Shown piece after piece: positions 1 to 6,016 of a stretch of DNA of 10,453 nucleotides (its first letter is position 1; the number at the start of each line of letters is the position of its first letter). Made by a program: the position numbers and the translations under genes. This stretch comes from Microbacteriaceae bacterium (lineage in GTDB: Bacteria; Actinomycetota; Actinomycetes; Actinomycetales; Microbacteriaceae): assembly GCA_947486475.1 (NCBI GenBank), contig CANKTR010000024.1, positions 1 to 10,453 on the forward strand. The letters are read 5' to 3'. The notes beneath the pieces were generated by a model. The model ran no database searches. It was not told where the DNA came from and saw only the letters and a program-made list of their open reading frames with translations.

Positions 1-560
1 GCACCCATGATGGTTCCGAAGCCGGACAGACCAAGACCGAAAACCCACATGTTTGCGCCGACACCCGGAGTGTACGTCGCCGACGACAACGGCGCATAGG
101 CAAACCAGCCAAACGATGCTGCGCCCTGCGGCGTGAGGAACCCCGCGGTTGCCACGAGCGAACCGAAGAAGTAGAACCAGAACGCGAGAGCATTGAGCCT
201 TGGGAATGCGACGTCCGGTGCGCCGATTTGGATCGGCATCAACACGTTGGCGAACGCCGCGAAAAGCGGAGTAGCGAACATGAGAAGCATGAGCGTTCCG
301 TGCATCGTGAAGAGCTGGTTGTACTGCTCTTTAGTCACCAGGTCCATACCCGGCTGGAAAAGCTGTGCACGGATAATGAGCGCCATAACACCGGCAATAA
401 GGAAGTACACGAACGACGTCAGGAAGTACATGTACCCGATGGTCTTGTGGTTCGTGGTCGTCAGGTAATCAAGGAATACGGATCCCTGACGGCCCGCTGC
501 TGGAGTGCTCGCGCCTTCCGGAATTGCCGGTGCTGCGGGGCGGGGTGCTGTCGTCGTCAT
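1..560 (-). CDS. ctaD: Cytochrome c oxidase subunit I, N-terminal part (cut by window edge)
   Basis: Subunit I of the aa3-type cytochrome c oxidase, the membrane subunit that carries heme a and the heme a3-CuB centre where oxygen is reduced. Only the first 186 codons are in the window; the rest lies off the left edge. After a Pro/Ala/Thr-rich N-terminus (residues 1-25) comes the family signature TTNHKTIGYMY (about 35-45), then hydrophobic segments at about 47-65, 88-108, 123-142 and 170 onward. The HGTLM motif holds H87, which by family knowledge is a ligand of low-spin heme a. The CuB ligands would lie in the missing part. The ATG at 558-560 is chosen because an AAGGA ribosome site lies 6 bases upstream, inside the end of ctaC. 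The gene follows ctaC with a 9-base gap, so the two are very probably co-transcribed and translationally linked. Identification is secure. Confidence 0.96.
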   Translation of the reverse strand, partial: MTTTAPRPAAPAIPEGASTPAAGRQGSVFLDYLTTTNHKTIGYMYFLTSFVYFLIAGVMALIIRAQLFQPGMDLVTKEQYNQLFTMHGTLMLLMFATPLFAAFANVLMPIQIGAPDVAFPRLNALAFWFYFFGSLVATAGFLTPQGAASFGWFAYAPLSSATYTPGVGANMWVFGLGLSGFGTIMG

Positions 561-566
561 AGCGAT

Positions 567-571
567 TCCTT
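567..571 (-). promoter_or_regulatory. ctaD ribosome binding site overlapping the ctaC stop codon
   Basis: AAGGA on the minus strand, 6 bases before the ctaD ATG. Two of its bases belong to the ctaC TAA stop (570-572). This placement fixes the ctaD start and suggests that ribosomes finishing ctaC help load ctaD. Confidence 0.75.
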
Positions 572-1424
572 AGCTGTCTGTGTTTCCGTCGGTGCCGGGA
601 AGATTCTGATTCGCGTTGTACTCAGGGCCGAGTCGGCCGGTCATGTCCTGATCGCGAAGTTTCTGCATTTGTGCGTCGTATTCGACCTGCGAAACAACTT
701 TGACCGTGAACAACATGAGCGAGTGGTATTCACCACAAAGCTCGGCGCACTTGCCACGGAAGGTCCCCTCTTTTTCCGGAGTCACATACCAGTGGTTGGT
801 CTTTCCGGGAATCATGTCCTTTTTATACAGGAAGTCGAGAATCCAGAACGAGTGGTTGACGTCGCGCGACTCGATACTGATTTCGACGGACTTTCCGACG
901 GGTAAGTACAGAATCGGCAACGAGTTGATGTCAATGGTCTTGTCCGGTTTTTCTTTCGCCTGGATGCCCGAGAAGTGAACGTTCTCAGAAAGATAGTTGA
1001 AGTCGAACGCCCATCGTTTTCCGAACACCTCGATTTTGACATCGGGGTTGGGGTTCACTTGCTCGATAATCGCCTGATCACGAGCAGTGAAGGCAAAAAA
1101 CCCGAGAACCAAGATCAGCGGAACAACGGTGAAGAGGGTTTCAATCGGGGTGCTGTACCGAAGCTGCGACGGCAGTGCCGTGTCCGTCTTTCGGCGACGG
1201 TACGCGAGGGCCGCCCAGATGATGAGGCCCCAGGTAATCGCTCCGACAATCAACAGGACGATCCAGGAGGAGGACCACAATCCGATAATGCGCGACGTCT
1301 GGTTTGTGACGCCGGCTTCCGAGGGAAGGAAGCCACGAAGCTCTTGCGCGGTGCAACCCGAGAGGGCAAGTGCTGCAACTAGCGCGACACCTGCTGCGAC
1401 TACTCGACGAAAAATCTTTGGCAC
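570..1424 (-). CDS. ctaC: Cytochrome c oxidase subunit II, lipoprotein with CuA centre
   Basis: Subunit II of the aa3 oxidase. It takes electrons into the CuA centre on the outer face of the membrane and passes them to subunit I. The 284-residue protein begins with a lipoprotein signal peptide whose lipobox is LSGC, making C24 the likely lipidated cysteine. Two membrane helices follow at about 52-74 and 94-114, the second starting with the conserved STPIET motif. The CuA domain (about 128-255) has all expected ligands: H191 (DVNHSFW), then C226, E228, C230, H234 and M237 in the CxExCxxxHxxM pattern. A polar, charged insert lies at about 146-170. The start is a GTG (1422-1424), with GAGAGG 6 bases upstream. 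The gene is first in its operon, with ctaD 9 bases after its stop, and sits beyond a terminator. Identification is secure. Confidence 0.97.
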   Translation of the reverse strand: MPKIFRRVVAAGVALVAALALSGCTAQELRGFLPSEAGVTNQTSRIIGLWSSSWIVLLIVGAITWGLIIWAALAYRRRKTDTALPSQLRYSTPIETLFTVVPLILVLGFFAFTARDQAIIEQVNPNPDVKIEVFGKRWAFDFNYLSENVHFSGIQAKEKPDKTIDINSLPILYLPVGKSVEISIESRDVNHSFWILDFLYKKDMIPGKTNHWYVTPEKEGTFRGKCAELCGEYHSLMLFTVKVVSQVEYDAQMQKLRDQDMTGRLGPEYNANQNLPGTDGNTDS

Positions 1425-1430
1425 CTAGAA

Positions 1431-1436
1431 CCTCTC
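1431..1436 (-). promoter_or_regulatory. Ribosome binding site deciding the GTG start of ctaC
   Basis: GAGAGG on the minus strand, 6 bases upstream of the GTG at 1422-1424. There is no ATG at this position, and the signal peptide begins directly at this GTG, so the site supports the non-ATG start. Confidence 0.7.
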
Positions 1437-1454
1437 GACGGAACTCTTTGGGTG

Positions 1455-1460
1455 CTTATA
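1455..1460 (-). promoter_or_regulatory. Possible -10 element of the ctaC promoter
   Basis: TATAAG on the minus strand matches the sigma-70-type -10 consensus at five of six positions. It lies about 30 bases upstream of the ctaC GTG, in a gap that follows a terminator and therefore should hold a promoter. I see no convincing -35 element 16-18 bases further upstream. TAGACT, overlapping it at slightly higher coordinates, is an alternative -10. Tentative. Confidence 0.3.
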
Positions 1461-1479
1461 GTCTACGACATTCCCCGGC

Positions 1480-1549
1480 GCTGATTGGCGCATTCGCCAC
1501 CAAAAAACCGCGAAAATCACGGGATTTCGCGTGGTTCTTGCCAATCGGC
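1480..1549. repeat. Outer inverted repeat enclosing the erpA terminator
   Basis: GCTGATTGGC at 1480-1489 and GCCAATCGGC at 1540-1549 are inverted copies matching at 9 of 10 positions. The single mismatch could be a G-U pair in one RNA orientation. They bracket the whole terminator. A small GGCG-CATT-CGCC hairpin (1487-1498) overlaps the left arm and would compete with the long-range pairing. Function unknown. Confidence 0.6.
1502..1537 (-). terminator. Intrinsic terminator after erpA
   Basis: Read on the minus strand, just after the erpA stop, AACC and GCGAAA pair with TTTCGC and GGTT. A 2-base bulge interrupts the stem, and a further two pairs form near the loop. Six T's follow directly (1502-1507). 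A GC-containing stem followed by a T-run is the standard rho-independent form, and the orientation fits termination of the M20-erpA transcript before ctaC. Confidence 0.8.
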
Positions 1550-1554
1550 GAAGG

Positions 1555-1917
1555 TTAGTTGAACGAGTCTCCGCAGGCGCACGTGCTGGCCGCGTTGGGG
1601 TTGTTGATTTGGAAACCCGACGAGTGGAGTGTGTCTTCGTAGTCAATCGACGCGCCCTCGAGATACGGAGCGCTTTTCTTGTCGACAACGACCTCGACAC
1701 CGTCGAAGGCAACGATCGCGTCGCCGTCGTTGTCACGTTCGTCGAAGAACATGTCGTACTTGAATCCGCTACAGCCGCCGGCCTTGACGACCAATCGGAG
1801 TCGCAGATCATCGCGCTGTTCTCGTTCCATCAACGCTTTCGCCTTGACGACGGCGGTCGGAGTGAGCACGACGCCGTGGGATTTTTCAGTCACGGTATTT
1901 CCAGTCATTTCGGTCAT
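1555..1917 (-). CDS. erpA: ErpA/HesB-type iron-sulfur cluster insertion protein (A-type carrier)
   Basis: Small cytoplasmic A-type carrier that receives iron-sulfur clusters from the assembly machinery and delivers them to apoproteins. The 120-residue length is normal. The three conserved cluster-binding cysteines are present: C49 in the AGGCSGF motif, and C113 and C115 in the C-terminal CACGDSF motif. The first 14 residues are a short, poorly conserved leader. The ATG at 1915-1917 is preferred; a second in-frame ATG at 1906-1908 would remove three residues but sits farther from the ribosome site. The gene lies 25 bases after the M20 peptidase stop and is followed by a terminator, so it is probably the last gene of a two-gene transcript. 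The symbol erpA follows common actinobacterial usage; HesB/IscA-like is an equally fair family name. The neighbouring oxidase genes contain heme and copper, not Fe-S, so adjacency alone does not identify its client. Confidence 0.92.
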   Translation of the reverse strand: MTEMTGNTVTEKSHGVVLTPTAVVKAKALMEREQRDDLRLRLVVKAGGCSGFKYDMFFDERDNDGDAIVAFDGVEVVVDKKSAPYLEGASIDYEDTLHSSGFQINNPNAASTCACGDSFN

Positions 1918-1928
1918 ATATTGATTTT

Positions 1929-1936
1929 ACCTCCTT
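1929..1936 (-). promoter_or_regulatory. Strong Shine-Dalgarno site of erpA with long spacing
   Basis: AAGGAGGT on the minus strand is a full match to the anti-Shine-Dalgarno sequence. It lies 11 bases from the ATG at 1915-1917, somewhat longer than usual. No in-frame ATG, GTG or TTG exists in the spacer, so the ATG at 1915-1917 stands. Confidence 0.75.
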
Positions 1937-1942
1937 CGTGAG

Positions 1943-3337
1943 TCAATCGCGATCATTCAGGCGTAACAGGAACAATGTTTCCGCGACGATGGCCCGGCGG
2001 AACACTGTGAGGGACAGCGATTCGTTGGGGCTGTGTGCCCGAGATTGCGGATCTTCGACACCCGTGATGAGAATCTGCGCGTTGGGGAATCGCTCGACCA
2101 ACTCGGCAACAAACGGGATGGAACCCCCAACGCCCACCCGGACCGGGTCAGCGCCAGCCCAGGCGTCGCGCAGCGCACCGAGTTCGAGTGTGGCCGCGCT
2201 TCCCGACGAATCCACGAGAAACGAATCGCCCAAATCAATGTGACTGAATTCGAGATGCGCGCCCCACGGGACGGTCGCACGAAGGTGCTTCTCGATGTGC
2301 ACAAAAGCGTCGGACGACGTCTGCCCCGGAGCGATGCGAACCGAGATCTTGACCATCACGGAGGGGATCAAGGTGTTGGAGGCGTTCTGAACAGTTGGCG
2401 CATCAATGCCCGTGATGGAAATCGCTGGCTGGAACCACAACCGAGAGAGAATCGGACCCGTTCCGATGTCACTGACGCCTTCTTGCAATCCCGAGTCGCG
2501 AACCAGCTCGTCCCGAGTGAATTCAGGCACGAGAGCGTCGTGAGTGTGCAGGCCCGCAATCGCCACGGAACCGTCCTGGTTATACAACCTGGCCAACAGG
2601 GTTGTCGCGGCCATCATCGCGTCGGGAACGGCTCCCCCCAGCATTCCCGAATGCGATGCGTGGTCGAGTGTCGAGATTGTGAGCGAGAAGGCCACGTTCC
2701 CGCGCAGGCTGACGGTCAACGACGGAGTGTCGACCGATCGGTTGTCAGAATCGGCGACCACGATGATGTCGCTGTTCAGAATCGCGGCGTGTCTATCCAG
2801 GACCGAGCCGAACGAGCGAGACCCGAACTCCTCCTCCCCCTCAATGAACAGCGCGAGTCCAATGTTTAGGTCATCACCCAGAACGTCGGCGATGGTCTCG
2901 AGCGCCGTTAGGTGAACAACGACCCCGGCCTTGTCATCCGCCGAACCTCGACCGTAGAGACGCCCGTCCCGTTCGACGGGTTCGAATGGCTCGCTCTCCC
3001 AGGTCTGCGCGTCACCCGGAGGCTGAACGTCATGGTGGGCATACAGCAAGACCGTCGGGTAGCCGGGCGCGGGGTCTCGGCGGGCGAGAACAGCAGGCTG
3101 CCCGTACCCCGGCCCATCCGCAAACGGTTCTGTCACAATCCGGACGTCCTCAAAGATTCCCAGTGCGCGAACGCGTTCTGCGACAAACTCGGCGGAACGA
3201 CGAACCTCCTCCGCCGGAAATCCGTCCCATGACACGCTGGGAATTCGAACCAGAGACTTGAGAGTCTCTAGTGATTCAGGAAAGGACGCGACGATTAGTG
3301 CGTTGATTTCGTCAAGAGAACGAGAGGGAAGCGTCAT
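1943..3337 (-). CDS. M20-family metallo-dipeptidase
   Basis: Predicted cytoplasmic zinc (or other divalent metal) peptidase of the M20 family, dipeptidase-like branch, 464 residues, likely cleaving dipeptides or short peptides; the true substrate cannot be read from sequence. Active-site elements are present in order: HHDVQP with H101 and D103, GRGSADDKAG with the bridging D134, EGEEEFGS with the catalytic base E169 and ligand E170, a VADSD segment (D196/D198), and a C-terminal HSPNES with H435. A lid/dimerisation region lies between the two catalytic halves, at roughly 205-320. The ATG at 3335-3337 is chosen because the open frame upstream (to 3484) would lie antisense to the DUF3043 gene and has a basic, non-family composition. 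No good ribosome site precedes the ATG, but a -10-like TAAGAT ends 7 bases before it, suggesting a leaderless mRNA. erpA follows after 25 bases. Confidence 0.92.
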   Translation of the reverse strand: MTLPSRSLDEINALIVASFPESLETLKSLVRIPSVSWDGFPAEEVRRSAEFVAERVRALGIFEDVRIVTEPFADGPGYGQPAVLARRDPAPGYPTVLLYAHHDVQPPGDAQTWESEPFEPVERDGRLYGRGSADDKAGVVVHLTALETIADVLGDDLNIGLALFIEGEEEFGSRSFGSVLDRHAAILNSDIIVVADSDNRSVDTPSLTVSLRGNVAFSLTISTLDHASHSGMLGGAVPDAMMAATTLLARLYNQDGSVAIAGLHTHDALVPEFTRDELVRDSGLQEGVSDIGTGPILSRLWFQPAISITGIDAPTVQNASNTLIPSVMVKISVRIAPGQTSSDAFVHIEKHLRATVPWGAHLEFSHIDLGDSFLVDSSGSAATLELGALRDAWAGADPVRVGVGGSIPFVAELVERFPNAQILITGVEDPQSRAHSPNESLSLTVFRRAIVAETLFLLRLNDRD

Positions 3338-3342
3338 AAAGG

Positions 3343-3350
3343 TAATCTTA
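3343..3350. promoter_or_regulatory. Possible bidirectional promoter core with overlapping -10 elements
   Basis: The 8 bases TAATCTTA contain TAATCT on the plus strand (3343-3348) and TAAGAT on the minus strand (3350-3345). Both fit the TANNNT -10 pattern, and they overlap. The plus-strand element would give a leader of about 20 bases carrying the DUF3043 ribosome site. The minus-strand element is 7 bases from the dipeptidase ATG, so its transcript would start at the start codon. I see no clear -35 on either side. Confidence 0.4.
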
Positions 3351-3362
3351 GAAGCACCAATC

Positions 3363-3369
3363 GAGAGGA
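3363..3369 (+). promoter_or_regulatory. Ribosome binding site deciding the GTG start of the DUF3043 gene
   Basis: GAGAGGA lies 6 bases upstream of the GTG at 3376-3378. No in-frame ATG occurs before codon 40, inside the conserved basic region, so the site supports the GTG start. Confidence 0.7.
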
Positions 3370-3375
3370 ACCGCC

Positions 3376-3948
3376 GTGAACGACTCCGCCGACACTTCGC
3401 CCGCAATAGGCAAAGGACGAGCCACACCGAGCCGCAAAGAGCGCGAAGCCGCCAATAAGCGCCCCCTCGTCGCGTCGCGCGCAAAGACCAAGATGACGAA
3501 GGAAGAGCGTCGAAAGCGCTCCGACGAGCGCCTCGTCGCCCGACAGGGTTACGAAGCTGGCGACGAGCGATACATGCCTGCCCGCGACAAAGGCGCCCAG
3601 CGCCGTTTCGTCCGTGACTTCGTTGACGCGCGATACGCCGTCGGAGAATTCATGATTCCGTTGATGTTCGCGGTCATCATTGCGACGTTCCTGCCCCAGT
3701 ACAGTGCGACGGACGGTTCGGGAGCAAGCCTCCAGCTCACGGTTCTCATTGCCATGTACGGTTTTTTCGTCATCGCCGTCGTGGACGCCATTATTTTTAG
3801 CCGCAAACTAATCCAAGTGATGTCGGACAAGTTCGGTGCATCGAGCCTCGAAAAAGGACACCGCTGGTACGCGTCGACTCGCGCTTTCCAGTTCCGTCCG
3901 CTCCGAGTTCCCAAGCCGCGCGTGCTACGCGGTCAGCACCCGTCATAA
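3376..3948 (+). CDS. DUF3043-family membrane protein of unknown function
   Basis: I recognise this as the actinobacterial DUF3043 family, which has no established function that I know of. The 190-residue protein has a highly basic, hydrophilic N-terminal half (about 1-75) with PSRKEREAA and a run of Lys/Arg/Glu, probably cytoplasmic. The family-typical RRFVRDFVDARYAVGEF segment follows (76-92). Two membrane helices come next (about 93-109 and 119-141), joined by a short polar loop with a few acidic residues. The C-terminal tail (142-190) is basic and rich in aromatic residues. There is no signal peptide and no recognisable catalytic motif. The arrangement suggests an integral membrane protein with both ends in the cytoplasm. 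It starts divergently from the M20 dipeptidase 38 bases away, and its last 6 bases overlap the 3' end of pyrD on the other strand. Confidence 0.88.
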   Translation: MNDSADTSPAIGKGRATPSRKEREAANKRPLVASRAKTKMTKEERRKRSDERLVARQGYEAGDERYMPARDKGAQRRFVRDFVDARYAVGEFMIPLMFAVIIATFLPQYSATDGSGASLQLTVLIAMYGFFVIAVVDAIIFSRKLIQVMSDKFGASSLEKGHRWYASTRAFQFRPLRVPKPRVLRGQHPS

Positions 3949-4959
3949 ACCGCGGGTGAATCCTCTGGCCAACCGTGCCGCCCAGAATGGGCCTTCGTAC
4001 AGGAACGCCGTATAACCCTGCACGAGCGTTGCGCCAGCGGCGAGTCGATCCGCGACATCCGCGGCCGTCGTAACACCGCCGACCGCGATGATGCACAGGT
4101 CCCCGCCCACTCGCGCGCGCAAACGGCGCACGATGTGCGTTGACCGTTCGGCGAGAGGCGGACCCGACAATCCGCCCGCCCCCATTGCGTCGATTTCCGC
4201 GGCCGGAGTTGACAGCCCGTCACGGGACAGCGTCGTGTTAGTCGCGATGATGCCGTCAAGTCCGATCTGAAGAACGAGGTCCGCGACAGCGTCGACGGCA
4301 CTGTCCGTCAGGTCGGGCGCGATCTTCACCAGTACGGGAGTACCCCCCGCCTCACTCTTTACGTCCCGCAGGAGGGGCTCGAGTTTGTCGATCTCTTGAA
4401 GCCCGCGCAGGCCGGGTGTGTTGGGCGACGACACGTTGACGACAAGATAATCGGCAACCGGCGCCAAGAGCCTGGTTGAGGCGAGGTAATCGCCGCGGGC
4501 ATCGTCAACGTCCACCGATCGGCTTTTTCCGATATTGACACCAACAATCGGTCCTCCGCGATGACGAAGCCGGGGCGCAACCATAGCCGCACCATCGTTG
4601 TTGAACCCCATTCGGTTAATCAAGGCATAATCAGCGCGAAGTCGAAACAGGCGCGGGCGAGGATTGCCCTCCTGCGGATGTGCGGTGACCGTGCCGACCT
4701 CAACATGGCCGAACCCCAACCCCCACAGGATTCGATAGGCGATTGCGTTCTTGTCAAAACCGGCGGCAAGACCGAACGGTGATTCAAAGTCCAATCCGAG
4801 TGCGCGAACCCGCGCCGAGCGGGGTGGACGCGTGACGAGACGAAGAAGTGGGGTGAACCCAAGACGTTGTCCCCACACCAAAAGCGACACAACGAGTTCG
4901 TGGGCATTTTCGGCGTCCATCCCCGCGAAAACGAGCCGAAAAAGGGTGCGGTAGATCAC
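3943..4959 (-). CDS. pyrD: Dihydroorotate dehydrogenase (quinone), class 2
   Basis: Membrane-associated flavoenzyme that oxidises dihydroorotate to orotate in pyrimidine synthesis, passing electrons to quinone. Length (338 residues) and layout match class 2 enzymes. The N-terminal segment (about 1-40), with [16 protein letters not shown], is the helical part that contacts membrane and quinone. An FMN-binding TIM barrel follows. Visible family motifs are AAGFDKN (65-71), [10 protein letters not shown] (98-107), NRMGFNN (115-121), [11 protein letters not shown] (175-185) with S178 as the expected catalytic base (Ser, not Cys, marks class 2), VKIAPD (K212), ATNTT, and C-terminal AVGGV for the FMN phosphate. 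The start is a GTG (4957-4959) whose last two bases are part of the nrdR TGA stop, a 4-base overlap implying coupled translation. The 3' end overlaps the convergent DUF3043 stop by 6 bases, leaving no room for a separate terminator. Confidence 0.97.
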   Translation of the reverse strand: MIYRTLFRLVFAGMDAENAHELVVSLLVWGQRLGFTPLLRLVTRPPRSARVRALGLDFESPFGLAAGFDKNAIAYRILWGLGFGHVEVGTVTAHPQEGNPRPRLFRLRADYALINRMGFNNDGAAMVAPRLRHRGGPIVGVNIGKSRSVDVDDARGDYLASTRLLAPVADYLVVNVSSPNTPGLRGLQEIDKLEPLLRDVKSEAGGTPVLVKIAPDLTDSAVDAVADLVLQIGLDGIIATNTTLSRDGLSTPAAEIDAMGAGGLSGPPLAERSTHIVRRLRARVGGDLCIIAVGGVTTAADVADRLAAGATLVQGYTAFLYEGPFWAARLARGFTRGL

Positions 4960-5423
4960 GCAGTCTCACCCTTTGATTCTTCCTCCGCTCTCAAGACGAC
5001 AATGGCCGATTCAAAGTCGTTGAGGGAATCAAATGCTTGATACACACTCGCAAACCGCAAGTACGCGACGAGGTCGATGGTACGAAGCTCCGGCAAAATC
5101 GAAAGGCCGACCTCGTTCGCATCGATTTGCGACACTCCGGTCGCGCGAATGCTCTCCTCGACGCGCTGCGCAAGTCCGGCCAAATCCGCATCCGAAACGG
5201 GGCGACCCTGACACGCTTTGCGGACACCCGCCACAATCTTTTCGCGCGAAAATGCCTCGATCACGCCGTTGCGTTTGATTACCGACAGGCTCGCAGTTTC
5301 AAGCGTCGACCATCGGCCTCCGCAGTCCGGGCATTCCCGCCGACGACGAACAGACAGCCCGTCTTCCGAGGTGCGCGAGTCGATGACACGGGTATCGGTG
5401 AAGCGGCAAAAAGGGCAAAACAT
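4956..5423 (-). CDS. nrdR: Transcriptional repressor NrdR (zinc ribbon plus ATP-cone)
   Basis: Cytoplasmic repressor of ribonucleotide reductase genes; by family knowledge it senses ATP/dATP through its ATP-cone and binds paired NrdR boxes at nrd promoters. The 155-residue length is typical. The zinc ribbon is intact: C3/C6 (CPFC) and C31/C34 (CPDC), with VIDSR and the RRRRE basic stretch between. The ATP-cone spans about 47-137, starting at [16 protein letters not shown]. The segment after the second cysteine pair reads GGRWSTLE, whereas RFTT(Y/F)E is the usual form, a mild divergence. The ATG at 5421-5423 is chosen because the zinc ribbon starts directly there and GAAAGG lies 7 bases upstream; the open frame running farther upstream has no family resemblance. 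It overlaps pyrD by 4 bases and so probably heads a nrdR-pyrD transcript. No ribonucleotide reductase gene is in the window. Confidence 0.97.
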   Translation of the reverse strand: MFCPFCRFTDTRVIDSRTSEDGLSVRRRRECPDCGGRWSTLETASLSVIKRNGVIEAFSREKIVAGVRKACQGRPVSDADLAGLAQRVEESIRATGVSQIDANEVGLSILPELRTIDLVAYLRFASVYQAFDSLNDFESAIVVLRAEEESKGETA

Positions 5424-5518
5424 GATGTCACCTTTCGCGTCGGGCGAAAACTGCGTTGCCGTGTTTTTCCATGTTACCGTTCGGGAATAATGGTGACGAG
5501 AACGCCATTGAGAGGATT
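5424..5518. promoter_or_regulatory. Divergent intergenic region between nrdR and the flavin reductase
   Basis: About 95 bases that should hold promoters for both directions. On the plus strand AATAAT (5486-5491) matches a -10 at five of six positions and lies 27 bases before the likely flavin reductase GTG. On the minus strand TAACAT (within 5473-5478) is a weaker -10 candidate for nrdR. No clear -35 elements and no obvious NrdR-box pair are visible by eye, so autoregulation by NrdR is not supported. Confidence 0.35.
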
Positions 5519-6016
5519 GTGACCATCGTGACGCCCCAGGAGGCTTTCCTCGCAGCATTTTCTTTACATCCCGCTGGCGTTGCGGTGATCACGGGACAAC
5601 TGGATGACGGAGACCCCGCCGGTTTTACCGCGACATCACTTGCCTCGTTCTCGGCCACTCCCCCGCGCGCAACCGTCAATATTGCGCAACACGCCTCGTC
5701 GTATCCTGCCGTCGCGTTGGGCAAAGCCGTCATCCTTCATTTTCTCAGTAGCGACCAAGTTGGTATCTCGCGCACAATGGCGGGTGCCTTCCCGCAGCGC
5801 TTCACCGGCGACCACTGGGCGCCGGGGATGGGTGGTCTCCCCCAACTTCGCGGAGTACGCGCCGCTCTTCTTGCCACCGTGGTGGCCGTCACCGAGGTTG
5901 GCGACAACGCAACAATCTTCTTTGAAATCAATGACGGCGAGACGCACCCCGATTACCCGCCCCTCGTGTACGTTGATCGCCGGTATCACGACGTCGGCGA
6001 GATCGTGGCGGACTAA
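5519..6016 (+). CDS. Flavin reductase-like protein (FMN-binding split barrel)
   Basis: A 165-residue protein of the flavin reductase domain family (HpaC/ActVB-type split barrel). Members use NAD(P)H to reduce FMN or FAD, often for a partner monooxygenase, but some only bind flavin. Family features visible are HPAGVAVIT (17-25), [15 protein letters not shown] (35-49, the flavin phosphate-contacting segment), PGMGGLP near the middle and [14 protein letters not shown] near the C-terminus. The start is uncertain: GTG at 5519 has AGAGG only 3 bases upstream, GTG at 5528 has it 12 bases upstream, and the frame stays open farther upstream (TTG 5456, ATG 5471). The homologous region begins at about residue 7, so any of these encodes the full domain. 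No monooxygenase is adjacent, so the partner is unknown. The stop overlaps the dnaE stop on the other strand by 4 bases. Confidence 0.88.
   Translation: MTIVTPQEAFLAAFSLHPAGVAVITGQLDDGDPAGFTATSLASFSATPPRATVNIAQHASSYPAVALGKAVILHFLSSDQVGISRTMAGAFPQRFTGDHWAPGMGGLPQLRGVRAALLATVVAVTEVGDNATIFFEINDGETHPDYPPLVYVDRRYHDVGEIVAD

Noticed and set aside
228..905. A 225-residue open frame on the plus strand across the ctaC-ctaD junction
   Set aside because: Both underlying genes on the minus strand carry clear family motifs; this frame has none.
1425..1554. Checked for a small gene or RNA in the largest gap
   Set aside because: Apart from the terminator, its flanking inverted repeat and a possible ctaC promoter, I see no start codon with a ribosome site and no tRNA-like or riboswitch-like fold.
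2033..2869. A 278-residue open frame on the plus strand, antisense to the M20 dipeptidase
   Set aside because: Fully inside the dipeptidase gene, Arg-rich, with no recognisable domain and no ribosome site support.
3338..3484. N-terminal extension of the M20 dipeptidase to an upstream start, with a hydrophobic, signal-like stretch
   Set aside because: The extension would overlap the 5' end of the DUF3043 gene and its ribosome site on the other strand. Its sequence does not resemble the family, and the homologous region begins after the ATG at 3337.
5424..5558. 45-residue N-terminal extension of nrdR
   Set aside because: NrdR proteins begin directly with the zinc ribbon, which starts at the ATG at 5421-5423 with a good ribosome site. 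The extension would also overlap the start of the divergent flavin reductase.
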